This document shows positions 36,975-48,520 of a DNA stretch of 64,000 nt, piece after piece (positions within the stretch are counted from its first letter, which is position 1; each line of letters begins with the position of its first letter). The notes under the pieces are model-generated. The model was not told the origin of the DNA and searched no databases. It saw only the letters and a list, made by a program, of their open reading frames with translations. This DNA is from Larus michahellis. Lineage: Eukaryota > Chordata > Aves > Charadriiformes > Laridae. A program made the translations under genes and the position numbers. The stretch is from assembly GCF_964199755.1 (NCBI RefSeq), contig NC_133897.1, forward strand, positions 116,135,579 through 116,199,578, in the 5' to 3' direction.

Positions 36975-39699
36975 TAGTTTGCTAGATCAGGATTCACATT
37001 TTGCCACTGCTGTTGTTTAACCTTACAGCGAGTCAGGAGCCTGGCTTCGGGTATAAAGGTACTGGTTGTGAATCCCAGTCATTAGAAACAAGTCAGCGGT
37101 TCTCTGCTGCTTTCCAGTGGGGAAAGACGTGTCCTGCTGAAGGAGATTTCAGAGGAAGAGGCACAGACGCGCTAACAGGACATTGACAGCTTCTGGTAGA
37201 AAGCCAGGAACAAGCTACAGCAAGAAAAAGACAGATGGGAACCAGTAACTTTCAACAGCTTATAAAGTAACCAAATCCAAACTGATTTTCAGGGAGTCAG
37301 TAAAGGCTGAGCTCTGATCTGTAGGACTATTGTTATGCTGAATTCTGAAGTTTTACTACAAGCATCTATTCCAAATCTTAATTTTTTTATAATAAAGGAC
37401 TTTGTTAAGCCACCGCAACTTCCCCTACGAGTTATAAGATCATAAAATAAATGATAAATAACAAATGTTAAGGCAAAACATCCTCTGGGAAAGGGTATTG
37501 CAAACCTGTCCACTGTGTGGTTTTTACATCTTTTCCTGAAGCAGCTACTACTGACCACCGTCAGTCAGGAAATTAGACTGATCTTGCCCTGCAAATTCAT
37601 ACGTTCCCCAGTCTTTGAAGCATCTTATTTTAGCTGATGCTAGTCCCTTTTGTTGAGGCTCCAAACTTGAACTTGCTGAAAAATGCAAGAAATTTGTCCT
37701 ACAGCATGGATCAAGACATGAGAGCAGCAGCCCACCGCATCAAAATCAGAATTGGTCCATTTCAAAGTTAAATACACTGCTGCCCTCGTGGAACATGACC
37801 GCAGTGCAGCCTGATGCCACCAGCTATAGGAAGTGTTTTAAGTGGCTGGAAAAAAGCTATTCAAATCATTTGATTACTGTCTAAATATTTATTAAGAGTC
37901 CTAGTAGGTTTGGCAGCTGTCTCAAAATCATTTGCTGCTGCAATTTAGGGGCTGTCGATGTTTGAGCTACTTCATTTAAAGCTAAGCCACACATGGCAAA
38001 TAATCACCAGAATTCTCTCTGACTCGTGCCTTCACGCATCAGATCCTTCTAATCACAGTTCCTTCTTTCCTTGAGTGTATCTCCCTCTCTTCTTCAAGTA
38101 CCAAACTCCAGTCTATTTTCCCCTCTTTGTCTTCGCCAGGTCTTTTTGCATCATGTCCTCCACTTCTGAAAGAGTTTTTCATTCATAATTGATTTTGATG
38201 TTTTAAATTTGATGGCTCTGTTCTGCAGGGGGTATTGAACAAACCAATACATTTGTAAATTTCTGATGCAAATTTTCCTTGAAACTTTGTTCAGCTTAAT
38301 TATTATATTGGAAATAATTTCCAAGTGTGTTAGCTAAACCCATATTTTTTTTTTCTATTAAGACACTGCCACTGTCCTTTCCTTTAATGGAAGCATTTGA
38401 TTGGTTCAAAAAGTATTTCATCAATCAATGTGAGGATAAGGAAAGTGAAAGTTGTTATTGCGTACTGGGTGGTAAATTTGTGTTAGCTATGCCTGAATGA
38501 TTGTGGTAGTGATTATTGTAATAACGGAGGCAATTACTTCATATTATTGCAGGAGTGGCTTAAATCTGCGTGAGATGATATCTACAGTTTGTTTTCTTTG
38601 TAATGAAACAGAGCAGTTAAACGGACTTTTGATAACAGGAAAGGGGAAGACAATCAGTACAAAGTCACTGTTTAGGTGTCTGGGCTCCCTGGGGTTCGTG
38701 GGGGCTGCCTATAGGGTCCATCATGGCAGGTCCTGGCATCCATGGCCCATCCCACCACCCCAGCCAGGAGCAGGGCAGCCGGGGGGCACTGGGGAAACCC
38801 AGCCCCAGGCTTGGTCGTGCACCTGCGTTTGACCAATATCCTGGCCAAACTCCTTAACTCATATTTTGAAGTATATTATCTGCTTCTAAAAGGTGCACTA
38901 ACTAAATGGCAAGAGCTCAAATACCATACCTCAGTCAAGTTTTCTGGCTTTGGGTTATTTGTCGTTGGAACATCTCTCTGGTCCTTCAGCAGTCGTGTGT
39001 CAAGGTGCTTTGGCCAGTGCTTTTGGCCAAGGTGCCAAAGTGCTTTGGCACCTTTCCAAGGTGCAAAACTAAATAGAGTGAGGGTAAGAGAAACTATCCA
39101 TCGCTATTGGAATAAAGGTATTGAAGGATCTGTGGTGTTTAGGAAAGATTGACCATATGGGACAACATTTAACAACCGTCTGTGTCAATATGTAATTTAA
39201 AATGACAGGAGATACGATGGATTGAAAAACTATTTAAGTGCCAAATGCACTTAAAGAAATGATAAGCATTTTCTGTTGGAATAGCTCTATGAGTCTGCTA
39301 TAGGCTCTCAGGGTGAGGTTTTAATAAGAAAAGAAACCTTTAAAATGTTGCAAAGGAAAAAAATGCTGCCAGCAACTGATTTATTATGGGACACTTCCAG
39401 TTCCAGAGAGATGCTGTGGAACAAATGTTACTGATAATGGTAAGGCAAATATTTCTGTATAATGAAAAATTGATCTAGGCACCAACAGTCAATAGCTTTA
39501 AAGGTTTATGGAAAAATTTTGCTTTGAAACAAGCTTTGAAGGAAAAGTTCCCAAAGATTTTGAGGGAAATGGAAGTCTGCATGGAATGTGCTCAGTAAGA
39601 ATTAATCATGTAACCCATCTAGAGCAAGAAGAACAAAATCAGGAAGAACAGATCAAGTAACGTATTTTTTTTTTAAATGACATGATAAATTCTTTTCCA
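36975..39699. other. Intergenic region, no gene seen
   Basis: No gene recognised. It contains a GC-rich patch at 38680-38820 and a perfect 12-bp inverted repeat at 39029-39054 within a cluster of GGTGC/TTTGG repeats. Confidence 0.4.
39029..39054. repeat. Perfect 12-bp inverted repeat
   Basis: Arms AAGGTGCCAAAG and CTTTGGCACCTT separated by two bases, so the DNA or RNA could form a tight hairpin. Partial copies of the same words flank it (39002-39015, 39021-39030, 39055-39064). Confidence 0.8.
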
Positions 39700-40127
39700 A
39701 ACAATAGAAGTGCAATTGATTGAGTCCATCTGGATTTGGTATCCTACCACCTGGAAAACTTAGTTAAAATGGAGAATTTACACAAGAGGTATAGGGCAGC
39801 CAAGCCCTACACTAGCCCAATGGCCAGACAAGCAACACCAGGTTTTGTTGAGAAGGGAAGAATTGGAGGAGAGATTTTAGTAGCAAAGGAGCAGTCTTGG
39901 GAGCAATACTTAATGTTTTTGCTGGTGATCTTATTATCAAAAAGTAGGAAGGTGCTAATGTAATTTGCTGACTACATAACATTGAGGGGCATCTGCCCTG
40001 TGAAGAAGGATTAGAATATTATATAGGAGTAAGGCTTAGAGTAACAGAGATGAAATTCAGTAGTACAAAGTGTAAGGTGTAAGATGTCACTAGATTGCCT
40101 CAGGTGGAAGTGACAGAGAACTAAGGA
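39700..40127 (+). repeat. Old CR1-type LINE, left part
   Basis: Decayed sense element. Around 39960-40040, 'tttgctgactacataacatt' followed by 'ggattagaatattatatagg' corresponds to the RT catalytic region (FADyT-like) and the downstream block of ancient CR1/L3-type elements. The upstream limit is uncertain. Interrupted at 40128 by a young CR1 and continued at 40407. Confidence 0.5.
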
Positions 40128-40406
40128 GATCTTTTCAGTGGTGCCCAGTGACAGGACAAGGGGTAATGGGCACAAACTTGAGCATAGGAAGTTCCACCTA
40201 AACATGAGAAGGAACTTCTTTGAGGTTGGCAGAGCACTGGCACAGGCTGCCCAGAGAGGTGGTGGAGTCTCCATCTCAGGAGACATTCAAATCCTGCCTG
40301 GATGCGTTCCTGTGCAACCTGCTCTAGGTGACCCTGCTCTGGCAGGGGGTTGGACTAGATGATCTCCAAAGCTCCCTTCCAACCCCAACAATTCTGTGAT
40401 TCTGTG
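40128..40406 (+). repeat. Young CR1 LINE nested in an older one
   Basis: Sense copy of the PSDRTRG subfamily, beginning at the [20 protein letters not shown] block and ending in AATTCTGTGATTCTGTGA. It contains the 'ccctgctctggcaggggg' hairpin. It splits the older element on either side. Confidence 0.9.
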
Positions 40407-40650
40407 AAGACACTCATCAGCCAGGGTGACTGTAAGCTGCCAATGCAATGTATGTGTGAAAAAGGCCAATGCAATTCTGAAGTTTATTAGCTGAGTGTTT
40501 TTTCCAGCAGAGACAGAAATGTGTCACAGTATGTGGGTAACGGTCTCTGATGAAACTACCTCTGGAGTACTGTGTATGTACACAGACCACCAATGGTGCA
40601 GAAAGATAACTTCAAGCAGGACCATGTACAGTTGGGCTTTGCTAAATTGA
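40407..40650 (+). repeat. Old CR1-type LINE, right part
   Basis: Continues the element left at 40127: 'gtgaaaaaggccaatgcaat' (KKANAI) near 40456, then 'ctacctctggagtactgtgt' (LEYCV) near 40556. These are consecutive blocks of the CR1 ORF2 C-terminus in decayed form and in the same orientation. Confidence 0.5.
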
Positions 40651-43548
40651 TGAAAAAAATTATTTTGCATCATTGCCTGTCAGCAGGCAGAAGGAAGAGG
40701 AGCAGGCTGGTCTCTCTCCTGTGGATGTGTTGGCAGTGAGGAAGCTGGGACCAGTGGTGGAGCCGAGCAGCCGTCCTGGCCGGAGGCCTCTGTCCATGGA
40801 GGAGTCAGTGATCCACACAGCAGTTAAGCTGAGCATCCTCAGGCCTGTGCTGAGCTGTGCCAAGCTGTGCTGCGGGTACGGCGCGGCCTTCAGGCTGTGC
40901 TGCACGGCTTCCTTGTCTGCAGGGTAAACTTTGCCAACTAATTGCACGGAGGAGCCTGCAGGCTGCTCCCACTCGGTACCAGCAAATACACCACCTGCGT
41001 GGCCTTGCCTTATCCAACAGTGCAGCGAGAAGTTCTCTTCCGGGCATCCTTTCTGTTTGACAGTAGAAATGATAAATAGAGTTGTTTTCTTGTAAGGAAA
41101 TCCTGTGCTAGCTCAACTGACCGAAATGGAGGATCCTCTTCTCCTGACAGGGCCTGCGTGGTGTGCTGCACGTGGGTCGGAGCCCTGTTTGATGCAACAC
41201 TGCTTGGGGTTCCCAGCGTATAAGGGGATGTAAGATTATCTGTACTATTTTCTTCTTATAGTGTTAGCACTAACACATTACGTTTTGATTGCAGACTTCG
41301 AGTCGGTGTGCCTTTCTTACTGGGGTAAAAATGGACCAGCACCTCCCAATGCAAAACAAGCAGTAACCTTCAGCACTCCTTGTGAAAAACTTGCACCAGC
41401 GTTTGTTCATTTCGCACCTAATTTATTTCCCCCATGCTAAAACAAAATCTGAGAAATGCCTTTCTTATTTAACCTTTGTTATCACATAGAGCAACAACAG
41501 GAGGGCTAGAATCACAGACTGGCAGTGGGGGAAATGGCAACATCCTCCTCTTCATCCAACCCAGCCTCCACGTCACTGAGGAGAAACTCCCCGATCTGAG
41601 CTACAGGAAACTTTGGATGTAATTTCTATCCATATCAAGGAGAAAGTCACCTTGCACTTAGTCTTCCAGGTGTGAGGCCAGAGCCTCAAGCTGCAGTAGG
41701 CTGCTCCTAGTCCCTGCTGTTACAAGGGAACACGCTCCGTGTGAAATACATGAACCAAGAGTGACGCAGAGAATAAACAGAAACAGAGATTGACTTTACC
41801 TGCAGATTTAAGACCTTCTCGTGGGTGATGATAAGAGAACACAGATCTCCCTTGTCTTCAGTGGGTTATGAAGACGATATTAGGGTATAATGGAGAGTAG
41901 CACATCTTTTTTTTTTCTGGGGAAAAATGTCTTTTTTGGGAATCCATTCAGAAAATCTGACTTCAGTTTGAAAATAAATTCCAGAAAACAACACACATAC
42001 TTAAAAATTCTGTTCTCCAAAAAATGCTTTGCTAGTTTTATTTAGAACTCTACTCTAGTGAAAGAGATAGACTTAGATGCTGTGGAATTCGACAGGATGC
42101 TGTAGCTCTCAAAAATTCAATGGCCAAACAGTCTAGAAAGCTATTTTTTCCACCCTGTCAGGTTCTAAATTGATGTTCCAGCTTTCCCACTCAGGAAAAC
42201 AAACTGGTCTCTGGCACTGTGTAATTCTAATTAGCAGAAGACAGAACTAACATTTCCAAAGAAGCTGTCTCCCAGGACCGATGTGACTAAGTACATGTGG
42301 ATCCGCAGTGCTGCAGGGATTCTGAGACTTACAGAGCTCCAAGTGGTTTGAAACATTTATTTTGATATTCAAACAGGAGTTAAGTGGTTTAAAATTAGCT
42401 GTGGATATTATCTCGTTTTAGAGCCAGATAACAGCATGTAAAATTTAAGTGCCAAAATCATGAAAGAACCCAAAAGATTTTGCTGTCACGCTCTATCTCC
42501 ATTTTATTTACTGAGTGAACAGAGCCAGCACAGAGTTTGACAACTGTATTGGACTTGGTAGTGCCATTGTACCCAGAAAAAACACTGAAAATGTTGTTTG
42601 GATTTTTATATCCCAACTGTGATCTATACAAATTGTATTGCAATGAGAGCAGAGAAACAAGATGTTTAATTGTTTTGTTTCTCTATGTCTCTCTGAATTT
42701 TTAAAAACCAATTTGCATGGAATTAAATCTTTAAGATGTCAGTGCAAATAACCTATGGTGAAGGAGTGGATCAGGAGTCTGTAATAGAGTCCAGGAGTCC
42801 ACCCACTGAGCCCCTACCTTCTCTAATGTATAATATAGTATATTATAGCCCAGATTCTATAGCTCAGCGGCACTGCCATTGGTAGAATTTTGGGGGGAAG
42901 AGAAGGTTATATGAGGGTTTCTGGTTTTCATTCTGCCTGTTGCAGGTTTGTCCAGTTTCCCGAGCTAAGATATAGTTTCTGTGACTGCCCAACTTTTTGC
43001 TGGCCATACTCTCTGTGCTCAGGAGCAAAGACCAAAAGCCCATATGGTTACTGTAGCTGAGCAGCTGCCGGCATTGGCGATGAAGAAGTATGTGAACTTA
43101 CTCCATGGTGTAGCATCAGGCAGGAGGTAGCGTCTGCCCAGGGAACAAGTAGGTAGTGGGGAGAATGAGGAGATTTCAGGTGGAATCAAGGCAGAGGAGA
43201 AGAGGATACTGATGAACCATTGTGCAGAAAAGCCTGTGACCCGCTCATCCTCATCCAGACCTTCTGCTGGTGGTTCCACCCATAAGGGGGAAGGCCTCAG
43301 CAGAGGAGGAGAAAGATCTGGAAAGTTCTCAGTTGTGTCGCATGGTGAGTGCAGTGAAAAGTGGTTGTAGGAGAATTGAGAGGATTAATATTTCTGTCCA
43401 TGCAAAGGCACAACATAAAGTGGACTAATCACTTCTATTGAAAGTTAAATGTACAGTGTAGAGCAAAATCTGTATTTACAATGAAGTCACAGTGCGTTCC
43501 ACATATTGGACCTCAGATGACTCTACCCCTCTACTGATACTGGTATTC
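40651..43548. other. Intergenic region, no gene seen
   Basis: Includes a GC-richer patch at 40690-41050 with short open frames on both strands but no family resemblance. The rest is AT-rich and unannotated. Confidence 0.4.
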
Positions 43549-44100
43549 TGCCCCTCTACTCTGCTCTGGTGAGACACCACCTGGAGTACTGTGTCCAGCT
43601 CTGGAGTCCTCAGCACAAGAAGGACATGGACCTGTTGGAGCGGGTCCAGAGGAGGGCCACAAAGATGATCAGGGGGCTGGAGCACCTCTCCTGTGAAGAC
43701 AGGCTGAGAGAGTTGGGGCTGTTCAGCCTGGAGAAGAGAAGGCTCCAGGGAGATCTTATAGCGGCCTTTTAGTACCTGAAAGGGGCCTACAGGAAAGATG
43801 GGGAGGGACTCCTTATCAGGGAGTGGAGTGATAGGGCGAGGGGTAAAGATTTTTAAACTGGAAGAGGGTAGATTTAGATTGGATTTAAGGAAGAAATTCT
43901 TGACTGTGAGGGTGGTGAGACACTGGAACAGGTTGCCCAGGGAAGTTGTGGATGCCCCATCCCTGGAAGTGTTCAAGGCCAGGCTGGATGGGGCTTTGAG
44001 CAGCCTGGTTTAGTGGGAGGTGTCCCTGCCCATGGCAGGGGGGTTGGAACTAGGTGATCTTTAAGGTCCCTTCCAACCTGAACCATTCTATGATTCTATG
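43549..44100 (+). repeat. CR1 LINE, 0.55 kb 3' fragment
   Basis: Sense copy: [20 protein letters not shown] block, a frameshift/stop near 43770, then [20 protein letters not shown] and the ORF2 terminus, CCATGGCAGGG hairpin and ATTCTATG octamers at 44085-44100. It lies only about 640 bp upstream of the proposed MYOM1 promoter. Confidence 0.94.
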
Positions 44101-44496
44101 ACGGAAATGGTTCTGAAGTAATATTCAGCCACGCTGACTGTACATTTCAGTGCCAAAATGCTGTGACCAAAATGAAAGAAGACAAGCCCATTTAATTATC
44201 CCTAGAGGGAATGCTGTTCAATTTAGAAACAAAACGTTGGTTCTTAGAGCTGCATTGTTTAATGCCTCATGAGGTCATGTTCTTAATTTAGTATTCTATC
44301 TTAAATAAGGTGATAAAAAGTAAAACTTTGTCCACAGAACAAAGAAAATACATTTTTATTGAATTCTAACACATTGTATGGCTTTATAGAGTTTTGCTGC
44401 TAACTCCTTCTCTAGATTGTCTGTCATTAAGCTGAAATATCAACATCACATACACCGTGGCTTGCCATTAAAAAAAAGAAAGGAACCCATAAAATA

Positions 44497-44529
44497 TTCA
44501 TATTCTTGTACCGTTCATATTCTTGTACC
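44497..44529. repeat. 17-bp direct duplication
   Basis: TTCATATTCTTGTACC occurs twice, at 44497 and 44514, separated by one G. Confidence 0.85.
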
Positions 44530-44742
44530 ATGGCAAAGGTCAATTTTTTTCTCTCCTAAATCTGATTTAGCTAAGGAAAAATATCCTAGAAATAATTTTG
44601 AATTGGAATGATGGTTGTATAAGGAATTTAGTGAAGATACTGAAAAGGGAGAACTCTCATTTTGAAGCTGCTGTCATCGTGTCTTTGCACAGAGATAGCA
44701 CAGGGTATCGGTATCTGTCTCTGTCTCTCTCCCTCTTCGATG

Positions 44743-44797
44743 CTATATTTATCACCCCCCTGGCCATAAAAGGTCTGGACTGGGGCTCTGACATTCC
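44743..44797 (+). promoter_or_regulatory. MYOM1: Candidate MYOM1 muscle promoter
   Basis: Within 55 bp are a MEF2-like CTATATTTAT (44743-44752; nine of ten bases of the consensus), CCATAAAAGG (44764-44773), which is both a perfect SRF CArG box and a CATAAAAG-type TATA element, and an MCAT/TEAD CATTCC (44792-44797). This combination is typical of striated-muscle genes. A start near 44795-44800 would fit the TATA-like box and the donor at 44956. Inferred from motifs only. Confidence 0.5.
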
Positions 44798-44955
44798 ACT
44801 GACTGCAGGCATTATTTTTGTTCTGGACCTTGAAGTCCAGTCCTTTGCCCCTCGTCCTGACTGCCTCCTTCTTTGCTGGCTTCCTCGTTGCTGTATTTTT
44901 CTGCTATTCATCCGCTTGAGAGCTATTCCATTTGCTGCCATTCATTTGGGCCCTG
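44796..44955 (+). other. MYOM1: Candidate non-coding exon 1 of MYOM1
   Basis: About 160 nt between the CATAAAAG box and a strong donor, GCCCTG|GTAAGTGTT. It has no ATG. Spliced to the acceptor at 48461/48462, the whole 5' UTR (about 219 nt) would be free of upstream ATGs. Human MYOM1 also has an untranslated first exon followed by an exon with the start codon. The 5' end is not defined by the sequence. A 139-residue open frame crosses this segment but runs on past the donor and has no recognisable homology. Confidence 0.45.
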
Positions 44956-47900
44956 GTAAGTGTTCCTTTATGACAGAAGATTTTATGCGTTCAATTATTT
45001 TTAATCTGAATCTGTAATGCCGAGTTGATAGTAGCTCCCTTGATTCTTCTCAGCTCAGCAGTTATTTGAGGGACTTGTGGACATAAGCTGAAGGCATCCG
45101 AGGGTTCAGCCGTGAAATAAAGTGAAGTAGTGCAAGGGCTCACTTATTGTCAACTCAGCTATCCTTGCGTATTGTCACAGTTCTCTCAAATGAAGCATGG
45201 GTTATTAAGATACAGGAGGAATTTGTCATGTAACCTCCCTTGGGCTTAGAGAATGTGTAAATAATCTAAATATTTTCTAGTCGCGTAGGATGTCTTGTGA
45301 TCTGTAAAGTCATTGACTGAGCGGAAGGAAATGTTATTTTTTTTTTTCCTGCTTACAAGAGCTTCTGTTTTTTATCTCTTTCACTATTTGATGGAGTAGA
45401 TCTTTAAAGAATTCCACAGAATGGTAAGCAGCTCAAGAGGTAATGCCAATAAAATCACATTCTTTAATGTGTGGCTACAACCTATGAACACGTACAAAAC
45501 TGTCTGTCTCCTCATCAGTAATTTTGAAAATTGAGTTCAGCAGCTGCTATCGTATACCTCCAAAACCTGCATATTCATCTAACTATGGCCACTAATATTT
45601 TTAGGCCCAGCTCTGCAGTTATGAAATGCTACACAGATCTGAAGAGGGAGTGTTGTCCCCACACTGAAGGGCGCTGATTAGTGGGCACAAACTAAGTAGG
45701 TGCAGGTAGCATGGATTTTATAAAACTTAAGAGGTGGGAGTCAATGTGATAATCAGACAGTGCTCCAAATAGAAGCAAAATCCTTACAAGGGTCAGAGTT
45801 TCTCGTCATCTCTGATGGCGTCACACTACTCTATCTGGTCAGACTAGCGTAACTAACTGAGCCTCACCTGTGAGCAATGCTTGATGTTTCAGAGGAAATA
45901 TAAAACATAACTCATAGTGTGATAAAATACCTATAAAGGGAGTTTCCTCTTATATGACCTGAGTCAGAGTTGGCCTTTGATTTAAACCAGGAGAGCTGAC
46001 TTGGTGCTCAGCTCCTGCCTTATTGCCTTAGTTCTTACTCCTATCATAGACTCCTCCTCTTACTCCTGAGGACAGTGAGGTCCAGACCTTTCACGTTTGG
46101 AAGAAAAAAAGGTTGCTTTTATAAATTTTAAACATGCTGACTTTAAGTCTGCTGCTTATTCTTTTGCTGTGATGAGATGTAAATGAAATGCTTCATTTAA
46201 CTTCTCCTTAACGGACGACACATGCAGTACTTTATACTTTCGGATCACCTTCCTTACTTTGAAGCCTGGAAGGCTGTGGGAATCTCTGAGCGATAGGACT
46301 GAATAGCTGCTAGCCTTGTGGCTGGGGTATCTGCGATGAAGCCAGCCAACGCTGCACATAAAGCTGGTGAAGGCGAAGGCAGACAACTGTAGTACTCTAC
46401 AGAAGGAAAACAGAACGTTCTGATGTTCTTTCCCTTTTGGTGTGCAAGGCAATACTCATCTGTACGCCTTTGCTCAGCAGAGACCACAACGGCTTGCAAA
46501 CCCTAAACCTAGCTCTGCGGAGCTGGGGGAGAAAGCAATGAAGAAAAATGGATAAGAAATCTTCTGAAACTAGGGAAAGTAAGAGGAACTAGATACTACT
46601 GTAAGCTAACAAAGTGAAATAAATAACAAAGCAAACTATTGATAGGTATTAGAAATAAGAATGCTAGATAGAATAATTGCATCCTTTAGACTTACATGAA
46701 AAAAATAGCCAGCAGGAGAAATAAGGGAATTAAAAAGGAACATCAGTTTTTGCCATAGGAAGCAATGGGAGAACACTCTTTCCCATTCCTTCCCCTTCCA
46801 CAGATAAAAATAAAGTAAATGCGTAAACTGGTCTCCTTGAAGTCACAGTTTCATTGTGGTCAGGTTATCAGCAATTTCTTTTACATACTTAAAGACTTCT
46901 GAATGACTTTCTCGCTTGTTGACTTTGCAAACAAGCTATCTGTTCTGTTATCACCCAAAGAGCTGTTCCCTTGAGAGAGCCCTGGAATATAAGAAAGTTG
47001 AAACGTTGATTTTTGGTTTTTTTCATAATCTGTCTTAGTTGGGGTGAGTACTTGAGCAGTTACCAAAGAGCATAGTTTGCAATTTGTTGACTTGCTATCA
47101 GAACCAAGTACTAAAGAAAAAGCCAAGGACTGAAATCTAGGAAGCATAAAGACCGGGGAAAAAATATCTTGATTTTCATGAAACCATGATTACACTGCAG
47201 CTCTGTATTTTATGTCAAAACATCAGATCATTGTTCATTAACATGAACAAAACCAGAGGTAGAACAAGTCTTCTATTGTTGTGATTCATATTAAAAAAAC
47301 ACAATAACAAACACCTCTCATCATTGTTTTTTGGATCTTCTTTAAATTCTTTTAAACATTTCCCCAACGTAGCTCATTTCTATTCATAATCATGTACCTT
47401 TTCAGGAACAATCCTAGCCATGTTGTAAGCCTGGTCAACAGTAATAAGGGAAAGAAAGGTTATCCTAGGGATTAGTAGAGGCAAGCTTGCTTGTCAAAGA
47501 AGAAAAAGTCAGTTTTAACAAGCACAAAATAAACCAATAACAAACTAAAGACTGAATTGCCAGCTTAAAAAAAAACAACAGGGGAAATCCTTTCTGCACT
47601 CAGCCCTCATCCCATTTTGAGAGGGGAACTACCTCTCACTTGATCAAATTTCCTACTATGAGCGACTGCAAGAGAATCTACTCACGACTGTGCAAAGTAA
47701 AACTTAGGTGGGGCTATTGTCTGGAGGAAGTTTCGTGGTGATTTTGAATATGACCTTGTAGGTTAAAAAAAATAGAGTCATTTGGGTTGAGGAGCATGAT
47801 ATTATTTTACTCATTCCATACAGGCTGCATCTCTGATTAAACTGTAAAAGTACGATAAGCCACTTTAAATGGATTGCTGGTAATGTGTGTTTACAGAGAA

Positions 47901-48461
47901 AGTTACATCCTTCTCAGTCTTAATGTTTTTAATTCACTGTTAAAATATTAAAAGGAATATTAAATTGAATCTGAAAATTGGATTACAGAAATGAATGAAA
48001 TATTCATATATTTTAATTTCAGCTTATAGAGCCTTGTTGGAATTGCTCATGTCTTTTTAAATAATTTATTACTAAATTCTCTCTTCTGTAATTTAACAAA
48101 AGTATTTACACTATCTCTGAAGAAGCTGAGCACGTAAAATTTCATCAGCTTGCAGCAACGAGTGGAGAAGTTGAGCACGTAAAACTTGAGTAGTTTGCAG
48201 TGACAGGGAGACCAACTACAAATGAACGGACACAATAGTGCAAGGTTTTCTGGTCATGATGAACAACAGGTGTCTTGAAACTTAAATATGAGCCTAACTT
48301 AAAGTCTAAAACACATCGTAAAAAGATAATCCTAAATTCATTGCATTTGACTTTTGAAGTTTTAAGTTCTGCGTTAGTTTGTATTAAGTTGTGTATCATT
48401 TGTATGCTAACTCAGAAGTTTCTTTGACGATAGCCTTTATGTTTGATCTGTTCTTTTTCAG
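44956..48461 (+). other. MYOM1: Proposed MYOM1 intron 1
   Basis: 3.5 kb with no CR1. It holds an imperfect 45-bp duplication at 48122-48211 about 250 bp before its acceptor. Depends on the first-exon call. Confidence 0.4.
48122..48211. repeat. Imperfect 45-bp tandem duplication
   Basis: Two units start GAAGCTGAGCACGTAAAA and GAAGTTGAGCACGTAAAA, 45 bp apart, and stay similar to the end of each unit. Confidence 0.8.
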
Positions 48462-48520
48462 ACAGTCCTGTTTATTTACATTCAGAAACGTGTAGTAAAA
48501 AACAAAATTAGAAGAAAGCC

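Noticed and set aside
41511-41700. Possible degenerate antisense CR1 ('aatcacagactggcagtggg', 'cttcatccaacccagcc')
   Set aside because: Only two short, imperfect matches to the CR1 tail; not enough to call.
44598-45017. 139-residue open frame over the proposed MYOM1 promoter/first exon
   Set aside because: No homology recognised. It crosses a strong splice donor and overlaps a 94-residue frame on the other strand. Treated as non-coding.
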